DNA from: Bimastos eiseni | Lineage: Eukaryota > Annelida > Clitellata > Crassiclitellata > Lumbricidae | Assembly: GCA_959347315.1 (NCBI GenBank) | Contig: OY365806.1 | Location: 34,127,106 to 34,191,105, forward strand | Direction: 5' to 3' | DNA length: 64,000 nucleotides | Part shown: one piece after another, positions 1 to 12,216 of the stretch | How positions within the stretch are numbered: the stretch's first letter is position 1 | Layout of the letters: the number at the start of each line of letters is the position of its first letter | Program-made: the position numbers and the translations under genes | The notes under the pieces: generated by a model | What the model was told of the DNA's origin: nothing | The model's database searches: none | The model's input: the letters and a program-made list of their open reading frames with translations, nothing else

Positions 1-3000
1 GCCGGCTCCGGCTCCTCCTCCTCCGCCGATGCCCCCATCTCCGTCGCATATCACAAGGCAACATTTGCATCAGTTCCTAGTGACCTTCAGCTGATTCGGT
101 TGCTGCCGCTGATTATATTAGTATGAAAATGAAGATGACATCGCATCCATAACGTTCATATTATAGGCAAGCAACTGCGTTACTTACATCGTCTGACGAC
201 AGTCTCTAATCGATCTTCATAATCCACACAACATTGGACCGATAGGTTGACATTTCTTTTCTGCTATATAATATTAATTCGTCTATTAGCAAACCACGCA
301 TGTTTCACCGCTGCACACATCATAGATTCATATGTATTCTAGTACAACTCGTAAGTTCTAAGTACAACTGTATGTGCATTTTGCATATGTGTAAACTGAT
401 TACTGAAGACCACTACCTCGATTTGGCTGCGACAATGATTATAGAACGTTTAATGTATATTGTATAATGTATATGTTGAGAATTTGAAATTTATCTAATA
501 CATTTATCTAGTACATTCAGTGCAATGATTACTTAGCTGGAGTAGAATTTGTGCATTTTCTGTATAGTGTTCTAACACTATGTAATACAGATGACTGGAA
601 ACTGAGGCCTTGGTTGTGTCTTATGCGTCCGTTTTATCCTAAGTTTTATTCCTAAATTCTTCTCGGACTGAGTTCTTCTTTAAACTTTCCCTGTCTCTCT
701 CTTCTCGGAATCCCAACTTGGCTTTCTATCGCTACTCATCTTAGTCCGGTAAAAAAATGAATCTTATTATAAAATTGGCGTGCAATGGCTGAACAGACTG
801 AGAATGAAATGGAATACCGACCCATGTGTGGCTCCTTTGTAATAATGAAGACAACGTTTTCTCTAGCACTGCAAGGCAAAGACTGTTTTGAAGTGGACTC
901 GGTTCGTTCGCACGAGAAGAATGTAAATAGAAAGAGTAGGTTGTCTAGTAGGAGTAGGAGAAGTTGATGGAGAAGATTAGGTTGGAGCGGATTATCGCAA
1001 TACGGAATCATGGCGAAGGAAGGCGTGTCTTGCATATCCTGAATCGCAGTTACCTCTTTGCAGTAGATCAAGTGTTTCCAGACTCGCGTATAAACATAAA
1101 TATGCGATCACTCATAGATTGTTTGTAGGCCTAGCTGTCTGCGAGTCTTTGTAGTCTGTGTTTTCGTATGTGTGGTATATATTATATTTGTTTTGACGAA
1201 TGTAATATGCTAAAAAATCTATATAATTTAGAATCAAATGAATTCTTTAAAATTATAATCCAATAAACTCATAAACAGACGAATTATTAGGACTGTGTGA
1301 CAGTGTTTTCCGCGAGCGTATATATATATACATATACACAAGTATATTATACAAGCTGGGGACCCCAACGTTGCGTGGGTTGAGACAGGTTTTTGGCCGT
1401 GGAGAGAAGGAAAACGGCGGCCGCGAGTTCACCAACCCCTCTGCTGGGTGTCCCAGGTGTTCCCCAAGCGAGCGGCGAAGGTTTCGAGTGAATAGCTATA
1501 GAAGTGTGGAGATGCATAAACGGAATTGTGCATAGACACTGATGCGTACAATGTACATACCCACTGTGCAAACGATGGCCAGCTACTGCTACCTGTGCGA
1601 TATCCCCCCAAACCATCCATGACGGTGTAAAAGAAGAAGTGTAGTAGATATCACATGCACATGTTGGCAAATGTATAGCAGGTGACAGTACGCTCCTGGC
1701 GACTGAAAAGGAAACTTTCCTAGAGAGGTTCTGAGACAGGTGTTTTGCGGAGATTCAAAAAAAATTGTTTCTATGATCGTTAGCGTTAGAGTTTACGATT
1801 GTAGCTATTAAGTTTTTGAATCATCAGCAAGTGCAGATATCACTCCTCTCCGTCTGATATATCGTAAATCGTAAAATCGACATTAAATTTTCTACAGCGC
1901 CCACAAAAGCTAAATCGCGAGAACCAGCTTGTTCACTGGCACAATAATAATTCCCTCCACATTCCATTCGTTCACTTCCTCTTCCGTCGGTAACAGTCTT
2001 TTTAGCTCTGCTTAAAATTACCTCTCTGAATCAGCAGATACTGACGAAGACCTGCTCCAATAGAGGCGCGTCTTCCATTGACCTTCGTTTCTACGCAATC
2101 TGAAGGACCTCTTCTGATAACAATGCGTTCTTCGTTTTATCTCTCGCAAGTTCTTACGTCAATTCTAGCTCCCGTCTGTCTTTTGTCATTCACTTCGACT
2201 ATCTATAGGCGTCGTTTAGGCTTAACTGCTTTCAAGGCCTTCCGTCGATACCTACATTGTATGTGCCTAATTATTGCCGTTTGAAAGTAAATGCCGAGGC
2301 ATGCGCATTGCGCATCCCAAGGTCAGTGACGTAATTCCCTTTTATTTGTTTCAGTAGCGTAATTGTACTCAAGACTTCGGAGCATACCGTCCACCAACTC
2401 AGGACCAGTCACCTACACTAACTCAGCTGAAATAATAATCTCTAGTTCTATATCTAATTCACATATAGCCATTCTTCTCGCACTTTTTTCAATTTGCTCA
2501 TTCTGCCACATATTTAGGCCTATGTACCAAAGCAGACGACTAGTTTATCTGTGGCACCAAAATGCGCTGCCAGCAACAATGGTCATGGTCTGTATTGCCC
2601 ATTCAAACAACCCATGCACACTCATGATACAGATCTTCGGCCATCACTGGAGTCATTTCAACCATCAGCAAAGAGTCCATGCATGGAGCGATCGATGTGT
2701 AACACTCCAACCTATCTGACATGTGACGTGTCGCGAAAGTTTACTATTTTACTAGAGACACGTACGGGCCTTCGTTAACTCCTTTCATCAATCCAGCTCT
2801 AGTTAAAGTCTTATCATCATTCCCGCTTCCATTTAAACGGCATTCCTTTTATCAAGCCAGCTTCTCGTTAATTAAACAGAATTCCTTTCATCAATCCATC
2901 TTCTAGTTAAAAAATCTTTTCATCATTTCCGTTTCTATTTTTGCTGAGATCATTTCATCATTTTCTCTTCAATTATAACGGGATTATTCATCGATCCAGT

Positions 3001-3516
3001 TTCTAGTTAGACAGAATTCTTTCAATCATCCAGCTTATAGTAATGCAGAAATAGTTAAATGAGATATTGTGCTTTGACCTTACATGAGCCAGAGTATAAG
3101 AACATTCATGATACTGTACATGTCTTTTAAAATTGTGTTTCACTTAATTTGTTTTATAAAGTTTTAAGTCAGTCAGTGTATGTTAATAGTGGCCCGAATT
3201 GGTGCATTTGTCGGGACGCATTTGTCCAGGGGCGCCTTTGTCGGTGTACCAATTTCACAGATGCAATAAAATTGAACAGTTACTGTAGGTCACTTATTTT
3301 TTGTCAAATTGCTACTGAGACGATGAAACATCAACTTCTGAATCCAATCATCATTCAATCTGATATGTTGCATCCTTCTAACTCCAGGCTTCAATTCCTT
3401 ATGAGACATATCAGAATGCCGAGTGCCTCTGGTGGGCTTCTCTTGAAGTAGCGCTATATAAATAAGCAATTATAATTTCAGAATTGCAGTGATAATGACG
3501 TATTGTTGACTGGTAG
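1..3516. other. Sequence upstream of the first visible RBM24-like exon
   Basis: No coding exon could be supported here. It is most likely intron of the RBM24-like gene, because the first visible exon (3517) starts mid-RRM and no exon for the RRM start (KIFVGGLPYHT-like) is seen on either strand. The first 120 bases are GC-rich and open in frame 1 with a Ser-rich reading, but have no recognisable family. AT-rich words and a LINE tail near 3390-3475 are the only other content. Confidence 0.5.
3390..3475 (+). mobile_element. LINE 3'-end remnant
   Basis: The stretch ends in GTGCCTCTGGTGGGC...AGCGCTATATAAATAA, a tail shared with LINE 3' ends elsewhere in the window (39520, 45760). No reading frame survives. 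Confidence 0.4.
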
Positions 3517-3649
3517 GTGACGATGAGTGATCGTGCGGCCGCTGAACGGGCTTGCAAGGATCCAAATCCAATCATTGATGGTCGTAAGGCCAACGTCAAC
3601 CTAGCCTACTTAGGCGCCAAGCCACGGATACCCGTCGGAGAACTAATAG
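3517..3649 (+). CDS. RBM24-like exon: C-terminal half of the RRM
   Basis: The acceptor is TGGTAG before GTGACG, and the donor is AATAG before GTACGC. It reads [20 protein letters not shown] onward to [12 protein letters not shown] and ends one base into a codon. It covers RRM beta3 to beta4 and the conserved [12 protein letters not shown] linker. Confidence 0.92.
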
Positions 3650-6600
3650 GTACGCATTTCTTCTCTAGCTAGTGTTGCCAAACATGTTCTTGAAAAGTAA
3701 TTTACAGCTTCTATTGTGCCACAGTAGAATGCAACCAGTGGCACACAAAGACAAACCACAGACCATATGGAATGTTTATTGAACTGACTGAAAGTTGATC
3801 CGCTGTTATTGTCGCGTTACTTAAGTTGCAATGTTAAATTTGTATAATACCTTTTCAAGTGGAACTGAAGAAAGGTGCATTCCATGCGCAATAAATCAGA
3901 AAGAGCTTCGAGACCTGCTGCAACTGCTGCTCTGCAAGGCTTACCAAAGTTTCACCGAGCTAATCAAAACAATGGTTTTCATCTGCGGCATAACACCGGT
4001 GGTACACGTAGCTGGTTAACGGTTAGAGGCCAGAGAAACAAAACGTGCCAACTTCTCGTCTTATGTGCAGACAGACATCAGTTACTGCGGTTGTGCATCT
4101 CGCAGCTGGTCTGAGGCATCCGTTATGTGAAGTATATAGTCAGACGGCTTTATGCCAACCATGTCCTGTCTACCATCCATTCTGCAAGTCCGATCTTGCG
4201 AATATTTTTCTTCGGGTCTTAGGACATATTGAGATCTCTATAATCTACTCGAAAGTCATGTTGGCTTGCTGAAGGCCTAATCCAAAATTGAATATCGTAA
4301 CCGTTAGATTTATGAATCTGAATGAAATGCGATTATCGGTGGGATTCATTACCAATCATAAGCACCCAAATAAAACCCTCTTGTTTCTGGCGCCCGGATA
4401 TAATACCAGAGGACTATTGTAAATGTACGTAGGGCCAACACTGGCCTTCAACGTACTATGCCACTGCCATAAGTGAGTATAGTGCCTGTACAAACCCTTC
4501 ATACTGCAGACGAAGTTAATCATCCGTATTTAATGCAAACATATAACATAACATATGAAGGGTTTAAAGTAATTTAGAAGACTAATGCCTGATCTTGAGG
4601 TTATTGAGTGACTCCACAGAAACTATCTCTTCCCTCTGTTCGTTCTATGCATTGATCACTCCTCTGATGGTTAAAACCCTTTGCTTAAGTTATGGTGCAT
4701 TCTGATTTCGTGACGATCTTGTATCTATGTCCTCGTAATCTGCTTCTGTTTGCCAAATGGAACGATCTCGAGAATGTTCTGCATTTATTCTCAACGTTAT
4801 CCAGTTGATACATATATAAGCTGATGAGCCTCCGTGCATTGTCTTGGTAGTCTTGTGCTTTTGAAAAATTTCTTTTCTAATGTTTCGTTCTAATTTTCAG
4901 CCGCCCATTTCAAAATAAAATCTGCTGTTTTTCTTTCCACATGCATTACTATGCATTAATTCATATCGAAAGTAACTGCTAATCAATCTTCAGATCACTT
5001 GTACAATCTTATCAAATCACGCTGAGTTGGCTTCTGTAGCGCCCAATCGCTGCAGACAAAGTTGCTGCGTAAGTGACAGGTCCGGTCAGTTTGCGAGTGA
5101 TCAGAGACATCAAGAGCTGCGTGACGTCAAGAATGAAGTGACGGCATAGAATTAGCAGCGAATTCCGAAACATTCAGCTGGTCTCGAAGATTTACATGTT
5201 TACATTACATTACATTTACATTGTGCTTGCCGAAAAACTACAACTGGCTTGCGGTATAAAAAAACAGTTTTGTTAGTCGCCTGGAATCTCTTTGAGTCTG
5301 GAGGTGAGCACATAACGCGTCTAATTTGGTTGTTACAGAATCATCAGTCGTTTTGACATAAACTGAATTACAAACTTTCACTCGTCGTATACAGAGGCTT
5401 ACGAGAGGTCGGATATGTGTCAATATAATACATTTAGAAGTTTTCATTATGACTTCGGCTAGTACATTGCCTATATATATAGACCCCGTTTGTAAATTTT
5501 TGTAAGTTGGTTCTTGTTGTCTCATAAGAATGGAATTCGTCGAGTTGCATAGACAGAAAACGATGTAACTAAGTAGCAATTGATCATTGCTTCAGTTGCA
5601 AGTAAATGAATTAAGATGTTTTTAGAGATTTCGTGTAATTGATCTTTCGTTGCTTTCAGCGGCATTTCCTTACGGTCTGAAGACGGGTCTGCCTTCGTAT
5701 TTTGGTGGAGCAGAATTACTCGGGTAAGATGTGGTTCACGTCATACGGTGTTGGTGAGGGTAGTGATGGTGATTATAATGATGAGGAGGAGAAGGATGAT
5801 GATGATGATGATGTTGTTGTTGTTGTTGTTGCTGCTGCTGCTGCTGGTTGCGATGATGACCGGGATCGTCGTAGTAAAGAATGCCGCCGCAGTGAGCAGT
5901 AGTGCACTGAGTTTGTTGCATTCCCGTAGTTTATCTCCCCCATGGTAGCTACAAAATTCGACAAAAGAGAAGTAAAACCATGCATACATGTATGTAAAGA
6001 AGACATTCAATGTGCATGTGACACCTGATCAATGTGTGACTGTGGACCTATCATTATGGATTATCATTGAGTTCTGCTGTCAACAGACGGCGGAGGAGTG
6101 ACTTGCAATGTACGAGGCTGACTGAGGAAGTGAAGATTTTAAATGTTAAATATGATCAGCGGTTGAAACACGTGGGACACGAATCGTATTCGCATGCGCC
6201 GAGCGAGCCGAAACCGCGTGACAGGAATGTCAACTTCATGACATCAGTTCTCTAATTTTAAATTATGTAGGCCTATAATCATCATCATCATCAATAGCAG
6301 TGGCATCAATATCATCGTCTTCACCATCATCATCATCACAGCGACCATCCTAAATTTTATGATTAGGACGACGTTGCATTTCAAGCCATCATTATGATTG
6401 TGAACATTTTCGAGAGAAGGCCTATTCGTTTACTGATCATGTTTTACTCATATTATACCACTGAATACATTGCACATATGCATGTATGAATGGATGAATG
6501 TATGCAAACATGCTTTTACACATATGTGGGCTTATGCACGTGTATGAAACTTTGTACCTACGTGAGTATGCATGTATATGAAATGTATGTATGTATATAT

Positions 6601-8883
6601 ATATATATATGCATATCGCGAAGGCTACTCCACTGAAACTACTCTTGTCTCTACACTGGATTACATCTTCTCATCTATTGACAATGGTAAAGCCTGCCTC
6701 TCTGTGTGTCTTGACCTTAGTGCAGCCTTTGACACTGTAGACCACCAGTTGCTCCTGGCAAGACTTGAACAAAGCTTTGGTGTCTCTGGGACTGCCTTAC
6801 ACTGGTTAGCTTCATACCTGGTTAACCGCAATCAGCAGGTGGGAGCCCACACTTTGCACTGCTGGAGTGCCACAAGGATCTGTCCTCGGCCCTTTATTAT
6901 TTACAGTCTTTACTTCCCCAATCAGTCGTATAGCTAAACACTTTGGAATTCAATTACAACAGTATGCAGATGATACTCAGCTCCATATTGCTCTGTCACA
7001 CACTGATCAGTCTGGTAAACTAAAACTGGAAGAATGCCTCTCATCCATATATGCATGGTTCTGTTTCAATGGTTTGGCCATAAACCCAGTCTGAAGCAAT
7101 TGTATTTGGCTCATGTCAACGCCTGCGTTCTTTCCCTATGCTCTCTAGCATTGAACTGGCGGGCACTGCTGTGCCGCTTTCAGACTCTGTTAAAACACTT
7201 GGGGTTACCCTCGACAGCAAGCTCACATTTCGACCTCACATAACAAGCCTTTGTAAATCTTGTTTTTACCACATCAGGGCAATACGTCAGATAAGGTCGG
7301 CTCTAACTCAAAATATGTTTGAAACTATAGCCTGCTCACTTGTCTCCTCTCGCCTCGATTATGCTAATTCACTTTTTTTGGGTCTCTCAGACCTTGAACT
7401 CAAAAGGCTTCAACGTATCCAAAATACATTAGCTCGAGTAGTGCTACGTGTCACACTACGAACATGCTCCTCTGCCCTACTCCACCAGCTACATTGACTT
7501 CCTGTTGAATTTAGAATCAAATTTAAGTTAGCTTGTTTGACCTACAAAACCATCATCACCAGTACACCTACCTATATTCATGCTCTACTAACTCCTTACA
7601 TTCCTCCTCGTTGCTTACGATCATCAAGTACAGGTCCTTTAGTTGAACCACGATGCAGAACAGTTATGGGCTCTCGTGCATTTCATGTCTCTGCTCCTAG
7701 GGAATGGAATCGACTGCCACTCTCTCTTCGTAGCTCAAATTCACTTCCTTCTTTCAAAAAGCGACTCAAAACTCACTATTTCTCTTTGGCTTTCAAGGAT
7801 TTGGAAAGCTAACTGCATCTTCTCCTGGCGACTGACTATCCGCTCCTCAGATTCACATTTAGGTGTGACCTTGTGCGCGTTACAATTTTAATAATAATAA
7901 TAATAATAATATATATGTTTGTATGCATGTGTACATTCACTCTAGTAAATTCTGTGACCATTTCTGGCAGACATTTTCTTTTTGATATATTTGGAAAGTT
8001 TATATTTAACGACATTATGCATAATATAATCGTTGTCTAGAAGCTATGTAGTTGATTCAGGCGCTTCGTTTGGTATCCATCACTGTATAATGAATGAGCA
8101 TGTGACGATGAGCGGCGATCTGTTACGATGAATACAGCGATTCAAGAACATTAATTGTCGTCAGTAAATTTGTTGTCGGATAGGCTGAAATTTGGTTCAG
8201 AATCCGTCGACAGTTTTGACCAATCGAAAGCATTTATCTAACCTGTTTGGGGCAATTGGCTGAGAAACTTTTATGTAGAGCTGACATGTTTTCTATTCGT
8301 GTACCGGATCTTCAATTTAACTACAAGACTGCATAGTTGGTCATAAGTTGTCTACGATGATGCAATGAATGTCTATGTTGTCCGTTTCTTTATCTCTGTG
8401 TTTCTATTGTTCTTCATTTTCTGTTTTAGGCTGCCGCAGATAGTCTATCAGTCGGGGACGGCAGCGGCCTACCTGCCGACAACTCCCACAAGTTTTACAT
8501 TCGCCGCTGCTCCTCAGGGGGCACCGGCCTCTCATCTCTTGCCAGCCGCTCTTCTTCCAGCGACCGGTGGAGGAGGAGGAGCGGGGCACTTCCTTGACTA
8601 TGCCGCCTTGGCCGCCGCCTACTCGGCAGCCACCGCCTTACCCCTCGGAAGCAGCGACTCGATGCAGACGGTGGCTGCTGCCTTTCCATATAACGTGACA
8701 ACAGCCGGAGGTGGAGTAGGAGGAGGTGGTGGTGGCTACTTCAGCTGCACTCCATCTGCACCCACCGCCTACGCGACGCTGCCCTATCATGCCACGGGTG
8801 CCATCCCTACACAGACTGTCTTAGGTCAATTCACGGCCCAACAGTTTCACACTCAACATGTCCATACTACTAAGCTACAGTAG
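3517..8883 (+). CDS. RBM24/RBM38-like RNA-binding protein, 3' part (three exons)
   Basis: Exons 3517-3649, 5660-5723 and 8430-8883 join in frame. The first encodes the second half of an [23 protein letters not shown], followed by [13 protein letters not shown]. This is nearly identical to vertebrate RBM24/RBM38 as I recall them, so the orthology call is firm. The RNP1 motif is cut by the intron just before VTM. The rest is a low-complexity Ala/Gly/Thr/Pro-rich tail with a Gly run and [16 protein letters not shown], comparable to the Ala/Tyr-rich tail of RBM24, ending in a Gln-rich stretch and KLQ. In vertebrates and in C. elegans SUP-12 these proteins bind GU-rich RNA and control muscle splicing and mRNA stability; that role is inferred here. 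The exons with RNP2 and the start codon lie outside the window. Confidence 0.9.
3650..5659 (+). other. RBM24-like intron
   Basis: No further exon is seen. It contains a short (TTACA)n-like stretch near 5200-5222 that follows a TCGAAGATTTACAT word. The same word recurs at 16728, which suggests the tail of a dispersed repeat. Confidence 0.6.
5660..5723 (+). CDS. RBM24-like short linker exon
   Basis: This 64-nt exon follows TGCTTTCAG and precedes GTAAGAT. It reads (G)[22 protein letters not shown], with two bases of split codon at each end that match the phases of both neighbours. It corresponds to the hydrophobic/aromatic linker after KPR in RBM24. It was found from phase and splice signals and is too short to stand out as an ORF. 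Confidence 0.78.
5776..5850. repeat. Compound trinucleotide repeat (GAT)n-(GTT)n-(GCT)n
   Basis: Three uninterrupted trinucleotide runs follow one another, each unit differing from the last by one base. They lie about 50 bases inside the intron from the donor at 5724. The long D, V, A, M, L, Q and H runs in translated frames are artefacts of this repeat. Confidence 0.95.
6609..7912 (+). mobile_element. 5'-truncated, decayed non-LTR retrotransposon (CR1/L2-like LINE)
   Basis: It encodes reverse transcriptase pieces in three successive frames. The first (6609 to about 6850) has [20 protein letters not shown]. The second (6867-7094) has [12 protein letters not shown] and QYADDTQLH. The third (7138-7812) has [42 protein letters not shown] and [10 protein letters not shown]. 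Two frameshifts (about 6850 and 7095-7138) and a TGA at 7495 in place of the usual Trp make it a pseudogene. The endonuclease domain and the 5' part are missing. The 3' end runs into an AAT repeat at 7890-7912, a common way for this group to end. It sits in the last RBM24-like intron in the same orientation as the gene. Confidence 0.9.
8430..8883 (+). CDS. RBM24-like terminal exon with stop codon
   Basis: The acceptor is CTGTTTTAG after a T-rich tract. It reads [20 protein letters not shown], then Ala- and Gly-rich sequence, to THTTKLQ-type residues and TAG at 8881. The open frame continues upstream to an ATG at 8365, but that part is the hydrophobic translation of the polypyrimidine tract and is not coding. 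Confidence 0.85.
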
Positions 8884-9023
8884 CTCGAGCTTCCTCGACA
8901 CCATATCCACTGATCTTAGGACATCATCTCAGCACGATAAGCAGACACTATAGCCGTCCGTCCGTCCGTCCGTCCATATATATACAATACTATACAATGC
9001 AACTAACACTTATATCGCGCCTT

Positions 9024-9029
9024 AATAAA
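9024..9029 (+). terminator. Candidate poly(A) signal of the RBM24-like gene
   Basis: An AATAAA lies 141 bases after the stop codon. It falls in sequence resembling a dispersed repeat tail (a CTTATATCGCGCC word), so it may be incidental. Confidence 0.35.
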
Positions 9030-9873
9030 ACAGAGTCTTACTTAAAGGCGCGTTACAGAAACAGTTAGGTGTCATTTTAAAGAGAAAACTTTGTCAATGC
9101 GTCGGTCAATAAAATTATTGTGATGTAGCTCTATAGACGATGCAAACGGCGCCTTTTCTCATTCACAGCAATGGTATAAGCCTAGGCTACGGGCGCAGAT
9201 TCTTATCTGATGCAGAATTGCAACTGCAATTAAGATCTCGTAGTTTACCTTCATCCATTCTTCTCAGCTGCCCCTTATATCTATATCGAAGCTATAATTA
9301 TTTTGAATGGAAGTAGCAAAACTGTATGACTGGTTATAATCGAGTTAATAGCTGTGCACATTCGTTATCTAAATGTCTCTCCCTCTAGCGGTTACTTTCC
9401 GCAAAATCCAGTTCTTGTACTTCACTGTAACTTATTGTTCGTTAGTTATTTCCAATTCTGCCTTATTTCAGTTTTAATGACAATCATGCAGAAAGAACAA
9501 ACGAATTCATATTCGTGCGGAGGAGAGGAAGCACGAGGAAGAGGAGGAGGAGGAGGAGAAGAAGGATGGAACGAGGGAGAAAAGGAGGGTGAGGAGTGGA
9601 TGGTCAGTATACCTGCGTATGAGAAGTCATTGATTACGTATCTGTAGCTGTTGTAAGTGTAATATAAATTATGTGTAAATTGAGTAGATCTAGTTTCTAT
9701 TAATTAAGTATATTTATGTCGCATTATTTAGCGTAGAGCGACGCTTTGTTACTTGCTTATTGTGTTGTTTTTTGCCAACAGCGAGTTGCAATGACATCGT
9801 ATTCGGACCAATAATTATTTATCGATAGCGATTGAATCGACGGATGACAGAGATCCATTAATGATTTAATGAT

Positions 9874-9958
9874 AGTTAGGAAGCTCTTCCAGTTAGGACG
9901 CTCTTCCAGTTAGAAAGCTCTTCCAGTTAGGATGCTCTTTCAGTTATGACGCTTCTCG
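9874..9958. repeat. 17-bp minisatellite, five copies
   Basis: AGTTAGGAAGCTCTTCC and close variants repeat head to tail five times, diverging in the last two copies. Confidence 0.9.
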
Positions 9959-10356
9959 CTATGAATGTGATTCGCCTCCATCGGACTATTGTTGACATGC
10001 TATTAGCAGGAAATAATTGCCTTTCGCAAACTTATTGTCGCAGTTCGGCATTATCACTATTAATTATTTATCACATTTAATTGAATTGTTTTGTCTACAA
10101 AGTTTGTGAGTCAATATCCAGCGATGCGAATAAATTGTTTGTTTATTCATGTTATATGATCTGATGCCAGTTATTATTTTAAGTTTATAAATATATTTAT
10201 AAGTAAGCAAATGTATTTGAGTGTACACACACAGTTCACACGTACATTCACATATGCATATGCATGCAAACATACATATATGAATATATACATTCCTTAC
10301 ATAGCCTATACATATATACACACGTGATTATCCACTTTCATTAACAAACACATAGG

Positions 10357-10358
<2 letters not shown>

Positions 10359-10420
<62 letters not shown>
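10359..10420. repeat. (TA)n microsatellite
   Basis: About 31 uninterrupted TA units. Confidence 0.97.
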
Positions 10421-10422
<2 letters not shown>

Positions 10423-12216
10423 AAACAATAAAACATATATGCCATCCATTCATACTTGCATACGTACGTACCTGTATGCATGATGTGCAATTTGTGTATA
10501 CATATATATATATGTATATAACATCATATATATATATTATTCCAATATGTATACAAGTATACAATATTGCAGATATATTTACATCTACATTAATGTAATA
10601 ATACATCTATATGTAACAAGATGTACAAGAACACAATGTAGATAATATATTAGCCTATATGCCTGCATAATAATTAAATAATTATTGTATTCATTGATTT
10701 ATTTATCCATTTTTATTATTATTTTCATTTTTGTATTTATGTAGGGACCATGTTTTTTTATTTATTCAATAATCATTTGTGCCTTTTTTTAACGCCTTTG
10801 TAGATCTGAGTTGAGGTTTCTGGTGAAATTTGCATTTCAAGAAGTTTCGTACAAAATGGTACAATTGGAAAAACCAAAAAATATTCAATCTGTTTAGATC
10901 GAGCAATCAATCAATCAATCTCAGTTAATGTCAATCAATAGACTCCTCGGTGTTGATCGCGTCCAGTTCAAGCCTCTGTTCAAATATGTATTCTCATGTC
11001 TGGTTCAACTCTATTGATTAATTGCCACCTCTGGGCTGAAACTGTCGATTTTGTGGCACATTAAAACCTCTGGACATCTGCATCACTGCCATATGTTAGT
11101 TGTAAGACTGTCACAACGTGTGTATATCCTCTCTTCTTTCACCTTCTAACTCTCGATCACAAGATCCGTCGGGGCTGAAAGCTTAGCAATTTGCTAATCA
11201 TCTTTGCTTATAATTGTTGTTGTGATATCACAGCAGATGCAACAACAGACTGCATTAACGAATGATCCATACAACCTTCACCAGAGCTGCTGCTGCTGCC
11301 GTTTCCGGTCGTGCCAGACAGACGGACGGACCGACAAACAGACAGACGGGACAGACAGACTCGATTGAAGGATTCAGTTGGTTTACTGACGATGAAGGAG
11401 TTTGTGCACCTGATAAACCATAGTCTGAGCTTCTTATCCTACCTGAACGTTTTGCTCTTCTTCTTCGTCTCCCATAATAGGAATGCTATGAAAGGGACAG
11501 ACGTGTCTGAACTTCTCTTGCAAAGCCATTCATCGAACCAAAAGTATTACTATCCGTGCAATTTAGATTCTTCCTCTTTAGCTCTCGACTTAGCTTCTAT
11601 TTGCCAAGAAACGCGAATGTTAACACAGGCAATGCTGACCAAGGCATCGCCGTTTTTAACCCAGGAAGACCCGTGATAATTATCAGGTCGCACAACTTCA
11701 CACTCATTTGCCCTTAAAGACCTAGAAGCCATTCTCATGTATAAAGAAGTGCTTGTTCTATGTACACCCAGGCACCAATGAAACCTCCACACATCGTATG
11801 TTTGCCAGGAAGCGCGATTATGTATGGACATGAAAACTTCCTGTGCATAGCACCGCGATAAATTTTATGCCAATAAGACCTAAATCAGAAAAGTCACCCC
11901 TGCCATTCGGTGCGATTTGCTACACATGGGAAGCAAAACTCGTGGCTGAACAAAGACCCCCACTCTATCTATATCAGCAGTTAGTTGTATTAACTTGCGA
12001 TTAATCAAACTCATCTTGTAATAATAATAATAATTATTATTATATAAGTTCTGGGCACCTCAGACTCTGAATGGAACTGTAGTGAGACCAAAAACTGACT
12101 GACTCTAACGTATTTAATAACGAACTAAAGAGTCTGTATCCATGTCGGTTGGTTCACAAAAAAATATGATAATAGTATTAATAATAATATTATTGATAAT
12201 GATAATAAAAATAATA

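Larger units (their letters stand above)
8884..12216. other. Intergenic region, simple repeats only
   Basis: No gene is supported. Contents are (GTCC)n at 8955-8976, a GA-rich purine stretch at 9520-9600, a 17-bp minisatellite at 9874-9958, an AT run at 10359-10420 inside wider (ATAC/TA)-rich sequence, a GACAGACG-type repeat at 11312-11360, and TAA-rich runs near 12018-12042 and 12173-12216. The frame at 11311-11676 begins in the GACAGACG repeat and has no family signal. Confidence 0.6.

Noticed and set aside
1..120. Ser-rich coding exon at the left edge
   Set aside because: Open only to base 123 with no clear donor or family; a GC-rich untranslated or intronic piece is equally likely.
5702..6010. 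Overlapping frames with long D, V, A, M, L, Q, H, N and I runs
   Set aside because: All are translations of the compound trinucleotide repeat inside an intron.
8365..8429. ATG at 8365 giving a hydrophobic leader on the RBM24-like last exon
   Set aside because: The hydrophobic residues come from the polypyrimidine tract; the AG at 8428-8429 is the splice acceptor and phase fits the upstream exon.
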